This document shows positions 8,466 to 15,636 of a stretch of DNA of 49,143 bases, piece after piece; positions within the stretch are counted from its first letter, which is position 1; each line of letters opens with the position of its first letter. The notes under the pieces were generated by a model. It ran no database searches. It was not told the origin of the DNA and saw nothing but the letters and a program-made list of their open reading frames with translations. The DNA is from Viridibacillus sp050278625 (GTDB lineage: Bacteria > Bacillota > Bacilli > Bacillales_A > Planococcaceae): assembly GCF_050278625.1 (NCBI RefSeq), contig NZ_JBNNTI010000033.1:1-49143 (forward strand). The letters run 5' to 3'. The position numbers were made by a program, and so were the translations under genes.

Positions 8466-8502
8466 CTTTGTTCAACTAAAGAGGGAGGTTAGTTGAACAA
8501 GG
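8466..8502 (+). repeat. Interspersed palindromic repeat, copy D (best preserved)
   Basis: TTGTTCAACTAA (8468-8479), a nine-base loop AGAGGGAGG, then TTAGTTGAACAA (8489-8500). The twelve-pair stem is perfect and extends two more pairs if a G-U is allowed. No T tract follows, so it is not a simple terminator. It lies 87 bases upstream of a GNAT gene. Confidence 0.8.
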
Positions 8503-8588
8503 AAAAATAATTGAAGGTGTCGAAATACAAAATAGAGGTTAATAAAAGGTATGAAAATATTCCTAATATTAAATAATAGAGGTGTGTT

Positions 8589-9140
8589 ATGTTTACAAAT
8601 GCTTGTATTGAAACTGAAAGATTAATTATTAGGCCTTACCAACTCGATGATTTGGAGAGTTTATATAATTTACAAAAAGATCCTGAAGTACACCGATTTA
8701 TTCCAGAACCAATTTATTCTTTGGAAGAAATGGAGAATATTATTAAGTGGAGTATAGTTGCAAACAAAAAGAACACTGTAAATAATATTGTAAAATTCAA
8801 TCTTGCTATAGTAGAAAAAGAATCTCAAAAAATAATCGGTTATTGTGGATTAGGCCCGTTAGACTTTGCCCCGTCATCAACAGAATTATATTATGCATTA
8901 AGACAAGATAAGTGGGGAAATGGATATGCTACAGAAGCTTCAAAGGCTCTTTTAAAATATGGCTTTTCAGTTTTACGGATAGAAAATGTCGTAACTACTG
9001 TTTATCCTGAAAATCTAGCCTCTATCCATGTATTAAAGAAATTGGGATTTCAATTTAAGTATAAAGTTAAAGACATAGAAGTAGAATTTCAAGAATTTGA
9101 AGGTTTACTTTTCTTCTCTATGGCAAATCCTCTGTTGTAA
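8589..9140 (+). CDS. GNAT family N-acetyltransferase (RimJ/RimL type)
   Basis: 183 residues. The N-terminal IETERLIIRPY strand (about 7-17), GYCGLGPL (about 84-91), the acetyl-CoA binding turn WGNGYATEAS (about 112-121) and ENLASIHVLKKLGF (about 144-157) together define a RimJ/RimL-like acetyltransferase. The substrate is unknown. ATG 8589 has AGAGGTG upstream. It shares only family-level similarity with the GNAT at 4550, so this is not a recent duplication. A terminator shared with the convergent RNase H-like gene follows. Confidence 0.87.
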   Translation: MFTNACIETERLIIRPYQLDDLESLYNLQKDPEVHRFIPEPIYSLEEMENIIKWSIVANKKNTVNNIVKFNLAIVEKESQKIIGYCGLGPLDFAPSSTELYYALRQDKWGNGYATEASKALLKYGFSVLRIENVVTTVYPENLASIHVLKKLGFQFKYKVKDIEVEFQEFEGLLFFSMANPLL

Positions 9141-9187
9141 TACTTTTGAAAAATAATTGCTGCTTACCAGTAATCGAAGAATAATAA

Positions 9188-9223
9188 AACGCCATTCTAA
9201 TTACACAAAGAATAGCGTTTTTT
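9188..9223. terminator. Bidirectional terminator
   Basis: AACGCCATTCT / AGAATAGCGTT (one mismatch) with T tract on the plus side and A tract before it, between the convergent GNAT and RNase H-like genes. Confidence 0.8.
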
Positions 9224-9251
9224 CTAATGTTAAGGATGATTAGTATAATGC

Positions 9252-9638
9252 TTATTTTTTTCTTAATGCTTCTTTTGCAAGTGTATCTGCTGCACGATTT
9301 TCCGAACTAGGAATCCATTTAATAAAAAATAAATCAAATTTCTTTGAAAGCTCGAGCGCTTCTTCCAAATAAGGTTTATATGCTTCGTTTTTTACATACT
9401 CCTTTTCAATAGAGGCGACGACAATTTTAGAATCAGAACGAACAGAAATCATACCAGTTGATAATTTGAATGCTTCTTTTAATCCGCGAACAAGTGCGAT
9501 GAATTCCGCAGAATGATTATCACTTTCCCCAATAGACTCTCCGATTTTAATTAATTGACCTTCACCTTTTATAAAGATTCCTATTGCGCTAGGTCCAGGA
9601 TTTCCAGCAGTTGCTGCATCAATATATAATTCAATCAT
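9252..9638 (-). CDS. RNase H-like (reverse transcriptase-like) protein
   Basis: 128 residues, a single RNase HI-type fold. The four acidic active-site positions are present: D7 (YIDAATAGNPGP), E45 (HSAEFIAL), D69 (VRSDSKIV) and D118 (RAADTLAKEA). The basic handle of E. coli RNase HI is lacking, as in the short YpdQ/YpeP-like proteins of bacilli. RNA in RNA:DNA hybrids is the likely substrate, though some relatives are inactive. ATG 9638 follows AGGTGACT. It is a single-gene unit. Confidence 0.85.
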   Translation of the reverse strand: MIELYIDAATAGNPGPSAIGIFIKGEGQLIKIGESIGESDNHSAEFIALVRGLKEAFKLSTGMISVRSDSKIVVASIEKEYVKNEAYKPYLEEALELSKKFDLFFIKWIPSSENRAADTLAKEALRKK

Positions 9639-9829
9639 TTAGTCACCTGCTACATCATATTTATTACTCTAGTATATTTGATGTAGCAAAATATGCAAAG
9701 ATAAAGAAGAGGAATAGGACTAGTTTGAATAGCGTAAACTAAAAAGCAATTATAGAAAGCAAATAATTGTAACTAAATGCTCCAAGTAGTACAATAAAAA
9801 TTATTGAAATTTAGAGGTGAATCGAATTG

Positions 9830-10021
9830 ATGGACAAAGTAACCGTCATAAAAGAAATTGACGAAATTGTGGAAAATTATTGTGAAGGTTGCTTCGTGAA
9901 AAATCAACTTCGGAAAGACCGAGGGAAGTCTGGTGCCCACCGATTCTGTATTGAGTCATGTACGATTGGGGAGCAGTTACACTTTTTAGGCGAAGAACTT
10001 TTAAAAGTTTATACAAAATAA
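9830..10021 (+). CDS. Small zinc-finger protein (zf-C2HCIx2C type)
   Basis: 63 residues. The pattern CEGC (about 18-21), then AHRFCIESCTIG (about 36-47) gives a C-x2-C...H-x2-C-x3-C metal site typical of the small zinc-finger proteins of bacilli. Function is unknown. TTG 9827 directly precedes ATG 9830; GAGGTGA is nine bases from the ATG, so the ATG is preferred. It forms a monocistronic unit with its own terminator. Confidence 0.8.
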   Translation: MDKVTVIKEIDEIVENYCEGCFVKNQLRKDRGKSGAHRFCIESCTIGEQLHFLGEELLKVYTK

Positions 10022-10038
10022 CCTATTCCTATGTTAAA

Positions 10039-10072
10039 AACACCATGAGTTTTATCTCTTGGTGTTTTTTTT
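10039..10072 (+). terminator. Intrinsic terminator
   Basis: AACACCATGAG / CTCTTGGTGTT (one T-T mismatch) followed by eight T. Confidence 0.88.
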
Positions 10073-10134
10073 GTAGTTGAAATAACTGACAGATGCTAGT
10101 AACATGTTGATAACAATTACTGAATAATTACAAT

Positions 10135-10155
10135 AATTGTTCTATTTGAACAATT
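10135..10155 (+). promoter_or_regulatory. Operator-like inverted repeat upstream of aspartate kinase
   Basis: AATTGTTC - TATTT - GAACAATT is a perfect eight-pair inverted repeat ending 25 bases before the -35 box. It has the size of a dimeric regulator site. No T tract follows. The binding protein is unknown. Confidence 0.45.
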
Positions 10156-10180
10156 TGTTGTGTAAATTTGTAAATAAATA

Positions 10181-10209
10181 TTGACTACTTCGGATAGTGT
10201 TTGTACACT
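10181..10209 (+). promoter_or_regulatory. SigA-type promoter of aspartate kinase
   Basis: TTGACT, 17-base spacer, TACACT. The start of transcription would fall near 10216, giving a leader of about 60 bases that contains the micro-frame at 10243. Confidence 0.5.
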
Positions 10210-10242
10210 GTGAATAGACAAATGTTTTTATAGGAGATACAA

Positions 10243-10254
10243 ATGAGTAAATAA
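10243..10254 (+). other. Micro open reading frame in the aspartate kinase leader
   Basis: TAGGAGATACAA then ATG AGT AAA TAA. A strong Shine-Dalgarno sequence at ideal spacing directs a three-codon frame that ends 22 bases before the aspartate kinase start. It may tune ribosome loading, or may be the relic of an older start. Confidence 0.3.
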
Positions 10255-10275
10255 ATAATGTAAGGATATGATAAA

Positions 10276-11649
10276 ATGAAAGTATGTAAATTTGGAGGAA
10301 CATCTGTTGCAAGTGCAGAACAAATTAAAAAGGTGGGAGCAATCGTACAGGCTGATCCTTCAAGACGCCTGATTGTCGTTTCGGCTCCAGGTAAACGCTT
10401 TAGTGATGACACAAAAGTAACAGATTTATTAATAGAATTAGCTAATGCTGCATTGCAACAAGGTGCGGTAGAAGAGAAATTAAAAAATGTTGTAAAGCGT
10501 TATAAAAATAACGCAGATGGACTGGGCTTAGATAATGCTATTTGTGACGTCATTGAAGTGGATTTACGTAAACGTATTGCAGAAGCGGGTTCGATTTCGG
10601 ACGAATTGTTGATGGATAGCTTAAAAGCGAGTGGAGAAGACAATAATGCGAAAATGATTGCAGCTTACTTCAATAGTATTGGTCTTAAAGCAAAATATAT
10701 GAGTCCACTTGAAGGTGGCTTAATTGTTAATGATCTACCGGCTCGGGCACAAGCATTACCAAAAGCATTTGATAATTTGAGTGACTTAAAACATTCACAA
10801 GAGATCGTCGTATTCCCAGGCTTCTTTGGTTATACAGAAGATGGAGTTTTACGTACATTTGAGCGTGGAGGCTCAGATATTACAGGCTCAATTTTGGCAG
10901 CAGCTGTAAAAGCAGAGCTATATGAAAATTTTACTGATGTAGATTCAGTGTTTTGTGCAAATCCTAAAGTCGTAAATTGTCCAGTTGAAATAGAAGAAAT
11001 TACATATCGCGAAATGCGTGAGCTATCTTATGCGGGTTTCTCGGTTTTCCATGATGAAGCATTAATGCCTGTTTATAAAGTAGGTATACCAGTATGTATC
11101 AAAAATACAAATAACCCATCTGCACTGGGCACAAGAATTGTATCTGAACGTAAGTCAAACCATAGTCCAGTAACAGGGATTTCTGCTGACAGTGGGTTTT
11201 CAATTTTATACGTGAGTAAATATTTGATGAACCGTGAAATCGGATTTGGTCGTAAATTACTACAAATATTAGAAGACGAGAATATCTCATATGAGCACAC
11301 TCCATCAGGTTTGGATGATATCTCAGTAATTATTCGAAGTCACCAATTAACTCCTGATAAAGAAGATCGTATCGTAAAACGTGTTGAAACTGAATTACAA
11401 GCAGACGACGTGCACTTCCGCCATGATTTCTCAATGCTTGTAATCGTTGGAGAAGGGATGAATAACAACACAGGTTTAGCAGCGCGTGCGACAACAGCCA
11501 TTTCAAAAACTGGGGCTAATATTGAAATGATTAATCAAGGATCATCAGAAGTTAGTCTCGTATTTGGTGTGCGTAAAGAATTTGAAAACAAAATTTTACA
11601 AGCACTATACAATGAATTTTTCGCACTTTCAGCTTCAGTATTAACATAA
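10276..11649 (+). CDS. Aspartate kinase (YclM/AK III type)
   Basis: 457 residues. The KFGGTS motif (5-10) and the FERGGSDITGSI block (about 196-207) form the amino acid kinase domain, which phosphorylates L-aspartate to 4-phosphoaspartate for lysine, threonine and methionine synthesis. Two ACT domains follow (about 300-375 and 385-457; VIVGEGMNNNTGLAARAT marks the second). The length and two-ACT layout match B. subtilis YclM (AK III), inhibited by lysine plus threonine, rather than the LysC with an internal beta subunit start. ATG 10276 has AAGGA nine bases upstream. It is monocistronic, with no T-box or lysine riboswitch seen in its short leader. Confidence 0.92.
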   Translation: MKVCKFGGTSVASAEQIKKVGAIVQADPSRRLIVVSAPGKRFSDDTKVTDLLIELANAALQQGAVEEKLKNVVKRYKNNADGLGLDNAICDVIEVDLRKRIAEAGSISDELLMDSLKASGEDNNAKMIAAYFNSIGLKAKYMSPLEGGLIVNDLPARAQALPKAFDNLSDLKHSQEIVVFPGFFGYTEDGVLRTFERGGSDITGSILAAAVKAELYENFTDVDSVFCANPKVVNCPVEIEEITYREMRELSYAGFSVFHDEALMPVYKVGIPVCIKNTNNPSALGTRIVSERKSNHSPVTGISADSGFSILYVSKYLMNREIGFGRKLLQILEDENISYEHTPSGLDDISVIIRSHQLTPDKEDRIVKRVETELQADDVHFRHDFSMLVIVGEGMNNNTGLAARATTAISKTGANIEMINQGSSEVSLVFGVRKEFENKILQALYNEFFALSASVLT

Positions 11650-11664
11650 TATCTAATTGAAGTT

Positions 11665-11708
11665 GCGCCATTAAGTCGATTAAACGATTTATAGGCGCTC
11701 TTTTTTTA
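11665..11708 (+). terminator. Intrinsic terminator
   Basis: Outer stem GCGCC / GGCGC and inner TAAGTCG / CGATTTA, followed by CTTTTTTT. Confidence 0.8.
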
Positions 11709-12024
11709 AAAAACAATGTGAATTTATACTCTAAGCAAACAGTTTTAAATCAAAGAGTAATCTCATATCTAATAGAGAGCAGAATCATTTAAAACTATGA
11801 TAAATAAAGAATTTTTTTAGTTTATCAGCAGATATAACGTCTACATTTTAGTAAATAAAATCAATGAAGGTTCAGATAAATGAAAAAATTTTAAAAATAA
11901 TCATCTTCTTAATTGCAATTTACATATACTTTCATATAGATTAGTAATAGTAACTTATTTTACAGGAGGTGAATTCTTTATTCTGAATCTGAAATAAGGA
12001 TCAGATCAGATATAAAGAACATGA
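11709..12024 (+). other. Long leader region of the CNNM gene
   Basis: AT-rich. TTGCAA at 11916 and TATAGA about 16 bases later could be a promoter. A strong AGGAGGT (11964-11970) is followed only by a few codons and a stop (for example GTG at 11969, five codons), and the real gene starts 55 bases further on. No known magnesium box was recognised. Confidence 0.4.
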
Positions 12025-13332
12025 TTGGACAATGATATAGCCATTAAGTTAGTTGTTTTCGTAATACTAATTGCACTTACTGCGTTTTTCGTAGCTGCGG
12101 AATTTGCGATAGTAAAGGTGAGATCAACTAGAATTGACCAGCTTGTACTTGAAGGCAATAAAAAGGCTTTAAGAGCAAAAAAGGTCACGAATAATTTAGA
12201 TGAATATCTATCAGCTTGCCAGCTTGGCATTACGATTACGGCATTAGGGCTTGGATGGTTGGGAAAACCGACTATTGAAGCTATCTTGAAACCATTGTTT
12301 GAAATATTCAGCTTAGATGCTCGTATTTCCTCAGTGGTATCATTTATTATTGCGTTCTCAATCGTAACATTTTTGCATGTTGTAGTCGGAGAGCTTGCAC
12401 CAAAAACATTAGCAATTCAACAAGCTGAAACCGTCACATTGCAAACAGCTGGATCACTTATTTTATTCCACAATATTATGTATCCAGTCATTAAAATTTT
12501 AAATGGTTCTGCAAGAGGCTTAACCGCATTATTTGGTTTGAAAATGCAGTCAGAATCGGATGATGCTCATAGTGAAGAAGAGTTGCGGATGATTTTGTCA
12601 GATAGTTATAAAAGTGGTGAGATTAATCGTTCTGAGTATAGTTTTGTGAACCGTATTTTTGAATTTGATGATCGCATTGCAAAAGAAATTATGGTCCCTC
12701 GAACGGAAATTGTTAGCCTTGATCAGCATCTCACACTTAAAGAAGTATTTGATGTGATTAATGTAGAGCAATATACGCGATATCCTGTCGTGGATGGAGA
12801 TAAAGACCATATTATTGGCATTGTTAATATGAAACAGCTGTTAACAGCTTTTATTTTAGATGAAAAGAACGCTTTAAAGCAGATAACTCACTTTATGCAA
12901 CCTGTGATTCGTATTATTGAAACGGTTCCAATTAGTGATTTATTACTCAAATTTCAATTAAAGCGCATTCATATGGCGATTCTTATGGATGAGTATGGAG
13001 GTACATCCGGTCTTGTCACAATCGAAGATATCATTGAAGAAATTGTTGGTGATATTAAAGATGAATTCGATTATGATGAGTTACCAGAAGTGCAAAAAAT
13101 AGCAGAAAATCATTATAATTTAGATGCAAAGCTTAGACTAGAAGAAGTAGAGACACTCTTAAATATCGATATTAATGATGAAGATATCGATACTATTGGA
13201 GGGTGGTTTATGACAAATCATGATCGCATCTTAAAAGGTGAGAAGCATGAAGCTGAAGGCTATGAATTTACCATTCAAGATGTTAATATGCATCAAATTG
13301 TAAGACTCGAAGTGAAAAAAGTAGCTTTATAA
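12025..13332 (+). CDS. CNNM/CorC (HlyC-type) family transporter or magnesium efflux protein
   Basis: 435 residues. DUF21/CNNM transmembrane domain (about 1-190; AEFAIVKVRSTRIDQL and ACQLGITITALGLGWLGKPT are its hallmarks), then a paired CBS domain (about 210-335; MVPRTEIVSL, YTRYPVVDGD, MDEYGGTSGLVTIEDIIEEI) and the C-terminal CorC_HlyC domain (about 350-432). The family exports Mg2+ in relatives (B. subtilis MpfA/YhdP). The only in-frame start is TTG 12025, right after a stop and without a good ribosome binding site. ATG 12021 in another frame ends after four codons and overlaps it. Confidence 0.88.
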   Translation: MDNDIAIKLVVFVILIALTAFFVAAEFAIVKVRSTRIDQLVLEGNKKALRAKKVTNNLDEYLSACQLGITITALGLGWLGKPTIEAILKPLFEIFSLDARISSVVSFIIAFSIVTFLHVVVGELAPKTLAIQQAETVTLQTAGSLILFHNIMYPVIKILNGSARGLTALFGLKMQSESDDAHSEEELRMILSDSYKSGEINRSEYSFVNRIFEFDDRIAKEIMVPRTEIVSLDQHLTLKEVFDVINVEQYTRYPVVDGDKDHIIGIVNMKQLLTAFILDEKNALKQITHFMQPVIRIIETVPISDLLLKFQLKRIHMAILMDEYGGTSGLVTIEDIIEEIVGDIKDEFDYDELPEVQKIAENHYNLDAKLRLEEVETLLNIDINDEDIDTIGGWFMTNHDRILKGEKHEAEGYEFTIQDVNMHQIVRLEVKKVAL

Positions 13333-13336
13333 TGTT

Positions 13337-13380
13337 AAGGCGTTTCTAAAGTGGTTTTAAAACTTAGAAACGCCTTTTTA
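13337..13380 (+). terminator. Intrinsic terminator
   Basis: AAGGCGTTTCTAA / TTAGAAACGCCTT, thirteen perfect pairs, followed by TTTTTA, four bases after the CNNM stop. Confidence 0.9.
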
Positions 13381-13605
13381 TATTGCAGTCAGATAATACT
13401 AATATGTATTTTTAAAAGGGATTGAAACTGCCTCTTCTTAACTTTGTGGGTTTAAATAGTACGAACAAACATAAATCCAATTTTGTAAGAACTTTTTATG
13501 GATTCACCAAAAGTTAATAGGGAATGTACGAGAAGTATGTTGTTGATTCTCTTAATTAACTAACTGTATGCGTATTTGGATAGCAATCTCTAATAATATA
13601 TTCAC
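13381..13605 (+). other. Intergenic stretch without recognised features
   Basis: Only short broken frames on both strands. Nothing supportable was found between the two terminators. Confidence 0.5.
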
Positions 13606-13653
13606 AATAAAAAATAAAAAAAGCTATTCTCAAGTTAAACTTGTAGAATAGCT
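13606..13653 (-). terminator. Terminator of the cold-shock gene
   Basis: Read on the minus strand: AGCTATTCT, inner CAAGTT/AACTTG arms, AGAATAGCT, then seven T, an A and six T. It lies just past the csp stop. Confidence 0.88.
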
Positions 13654-13660
13654 GTATTCA

Positions 13661-13861
13661 TTATATTTTACTCACATTTGCTGCTTGTGGGCCTCGATTA
13701 CCCTCAATGATCTCGAAGCTAACATCTTGTCCCTCTTCTAAGGTGCGGAAACCTTCCTCTTGGATGCCTGTGAAATGGACGAATACATCTTCACCATCAT
13801 TGTACTCTATAAAACCATAACCTTTTTCGTTATTGAACCATTTTACTTTTCCTTGTTGCAT
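13661..13861 (-). CDS. Cold-shock protein (CspB/CspD type)
   Basis: 66 residues, a single S1-like cold-shock domain. RNP1 is KGYGFIEY (about 13-20) and RNP2 is VFVHF (about 26-30). It binds single-stranded RNA and DNA as an RNA chaperone. The start is ATG 13861, with GGGAGGA eight bases upstream; an upstream in-frame extension to 13894 has no ribosome binding site and is not family-like. The 5' region up to about 13980 may hold a cold-responsive leader. Confidence 0.93.
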   Translation of the reverse strand: MQQGKVKWFNNEKGYGFIEYNDGEDVFVHFTGIQEEGFRTLEEGQDVSFEIIEGNRGPQAANVSKI

Positions 13862-14017
13862 GTAGGTTCCTCCCATATGAAACAGAATGTTCAAGCATGA
13901 AATCCATCACATATTATATGTGAAATGATGGATGAATATTCTTAAAAATCTTGATATAACAAGGTTTTTAAGAATATTAATAAAGTATTGATGCCATAAT
14001 GATGCCAAAAATAAAAA

Positions 14018-14756
14018 TTACCATGAAGTTTCGAGGTTTTTCATTTATTCACCGAATTTTTATGAAGCCACTTTCTTTCTATCTTTAGTAAAAGAAGATA
14101 GATGTAGTTTCGTCAGTTCATGCCCTTTTAGAGCCAATTAGTTCGAGTGGAACATTTGCCACAGCTAATTAAGAAGTGTAATATTTTTTAACTAACACAA
14201 TAAATTCTGACTCAATGTCGATAACATGCATAGATCCCTTGGTATTTGGTGTCGTAATCTCATACTTAAGAGTATTTCCATTCGGATTATACAATATTTT
14301 CGCAATACTTATTGTAACTTTATTATAATCGATATCTGTCCATTTTAACACTAATAATTCACCTAAACGTAGTCCAATCCATGCAAGCATGTTGAAAATA
14401 AAGTGATCTCCAGCTTTTCATAAGCTAATGAAGCATCCAAAAATTCTCTTAATTCGTTTTTCTAGAAATAAACATCTGTTACAACTTCATTTTCTAATTC
14501 CTCAACAGTTTTACTATTTTTAGTATTTTGGCGAATTCTGTTGGATCTGTATGAATTATCTCTAACTCTTGAGCGAATATAAATATCATACGTGCAGTTC
14601 CATGTGTACCTGAAAGAGTATTATCTGAAAGTTTCTTGCTTTCTTTACTTAAAAACTGTTGAAACATTTCTTGGGTAATACCCTTAACTTTCAAATCAGA
14701 GAAAATAGGTAGTAGTCTTTTTTTATCGATGTATTTTATAGAGCTCATCTAACATG
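14018..14756 (-). pseudogene. Phage-type tyrosine recombinase (integrase), decayed
   Basis: Three readable pieces lie in order on the minus strand. 14748-14494 is the SAM-like core-binding domain (KYIDKKRLLPIFSDLKVKG, SGTHGTARMIFIFAQELEI). 14390-14169 is the start of the catalytic domain (GLRLGELLVLKWTDID, with box I Arg). About 14105-14018 is the extreme C-terminus (FTKDRKKVAS, stop, KFGE, stop, MKNLE), matching the usual tail after the catalytic Tyr. The HxxR and Tyr region between them is unreadable. The N-terminal arm-binding domain is also missing. It is dead, with several stops and frameshifts. It marks a lost prophage or integrative element beside the csp gene. Confidence 0.8.
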
Positions 14757-14779
14757 AATGTTGGGGATAGCAGCATGAA

Positions 14780-15052
14780 TTGAGAAGTTCAGTACCAAGT
14801 CGGATTTTTAAAGCACTTGCTGATGAATCTAGGATTAAAAATTGTTCGTGCGCTTTATCATAGCCATAAGGAAATAAGTTGTGGAGAGGTAGGTGAAAGG
14901 TGTGAGATAAACAAAACTACTGCTTCATATCATTTTAAAACTTTACGTGAAGCAGGATTAACGCTAGTGAGAAAAGACGCTCGAACAAAGTATGTCAAGC
15001 TTAACTTAGGAATTTTAATACTTATATTTCAGGTTTTTTAGAGACTCTTTAG
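14780..15052 (+). pseudogene. ArsR-family regulator with two frameshifts
   Basis: Joined across frames, it reads SVPSRIFKALADESRIK (frame of 14780), then KIVRALYHSHKEISCGEVGE and CEINKTTASYHFKTLREAGL (another frame), then FNTYISGFLETL to TAG at 15050. This is a complete winged-helix ArsR-type regulator with the recognition helix TTASYHFKTLREAGL. The first indel is near 14826-14834, the second near 15012-15020, and together they nearly restore the frame. The only intact internal start is ATG 14817 without a ribosome binding site. No metal-binding ELCVCD-type motif is visible. Confidence 0.7.
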
Positions 15053-15318
15053 TATTTGATTTGACCATACGTTATCTCAAATGCTCTCATGCAACATTTC
15101 TTTATGACATAAATATCGAATATATAACGAGTTCCTTGATTTGACGAAGTATATTCTCTTTAAGCACAATTAAATCGTAAAACGCCATATAAGGGCTTAG
15201 AGTGAATATTTTTGTTTGGAAATCATGGACAGCACCAACTTGAATTAGTTCTTTTATTATTGAGGGTTAGGTCTGAATCGGAAAAAATGAAAACTCAGCA
15301 AAACGATAAAACTAGTAC
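15053..15318 (+). other. Gene-free stretch
   Basis: No gene, RNA or strong hairpin is recognised. It separates the decayed regulator from the GC-rich repeat. Confidence 0.45.
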
Positions 15319-15423
15319 AGGCGGCGACTCCTTGGGGAAATAGCGAACATCTTGAGACCCCGCAAGAGCGTTAGCGGCGAGGAGGCTCAAGGATCGCTCC
15401 CAGGAAAGCGTCCGCCGGAACGG
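15319..15423. repeat. GC-rich structured Bacillaceae-type interspersed repeat
   Basis: A sharply GC-rich island in AT-rich DNA. It contains GGCGACTCCTTGGGG, CTTGAGACCCCGCAAGAGCG, GGCGAGGAGGCTCAAGG and AAAGCGTCCGCC. I recognise this layout from repeats scattered through many Bacillaceae genomes. It folds on itself: GGCGG...CCGCC outside, TCCTTGGGG / CTCCCAGGA next, CTTGAG / CTCAAG and CCCGC / GCGG inside. It is non-coding, with no open frame of interest. Confidence 0.75.
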
Positions 15424-15448
15424 AAAAAAATTAACGCATCGAAGAAAA

Positions 15449-15540
15449 AGCCATGGCAGAAACGATTAATCTTTTCCGCCATGGCTAAAATTCACTTTAT
15501 GGACTGTTTCAGTGCCCTCCCTAATTGGACGGGGCTTTTT
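15449..15540 (+). repeat. Two hairpins adjoining the GC-rich repeat
   Basis: AGCCATGGC (15449-15457) pairs perfectly with GCCATGGCT (15478-15486). A second, GCCC...GGGGC (15514-15535), is followed by TTTTTATT, a terminator-like end. The intervening GGACTGTTTCAGTG phrase is reminiscent of the ends of DDE insertion sequences in bacilli, which is tentative. Confidence 0.45.
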
Positions 15541-15636
15541 ATTAAGGGGTCTTTATTTTGTCTTTTCTTAGTAGTCTAATCTAATATTTGGATCATTACT
15601 AAATCATTGTATTAGTTTGGGAAAGGATAGACTTCA

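Noticed and set aside
10080..10275. Lysine riboswitch or T-box before aspartate kinase
   Set aside because: The leader is too short after the promoter and lacks the required helices and terminator.
11073..11305. Minus-strand frames inside the aspartate kinase gene
   Set aside because: Antisense shadows without start signals or protein-like features.
15352..15579. 75-codon frame through the GC-rich repeat
   Set aside because: It runs across inverted repeats and hairpins, has no binding site, and its composition follows the repeat rather than a protein.
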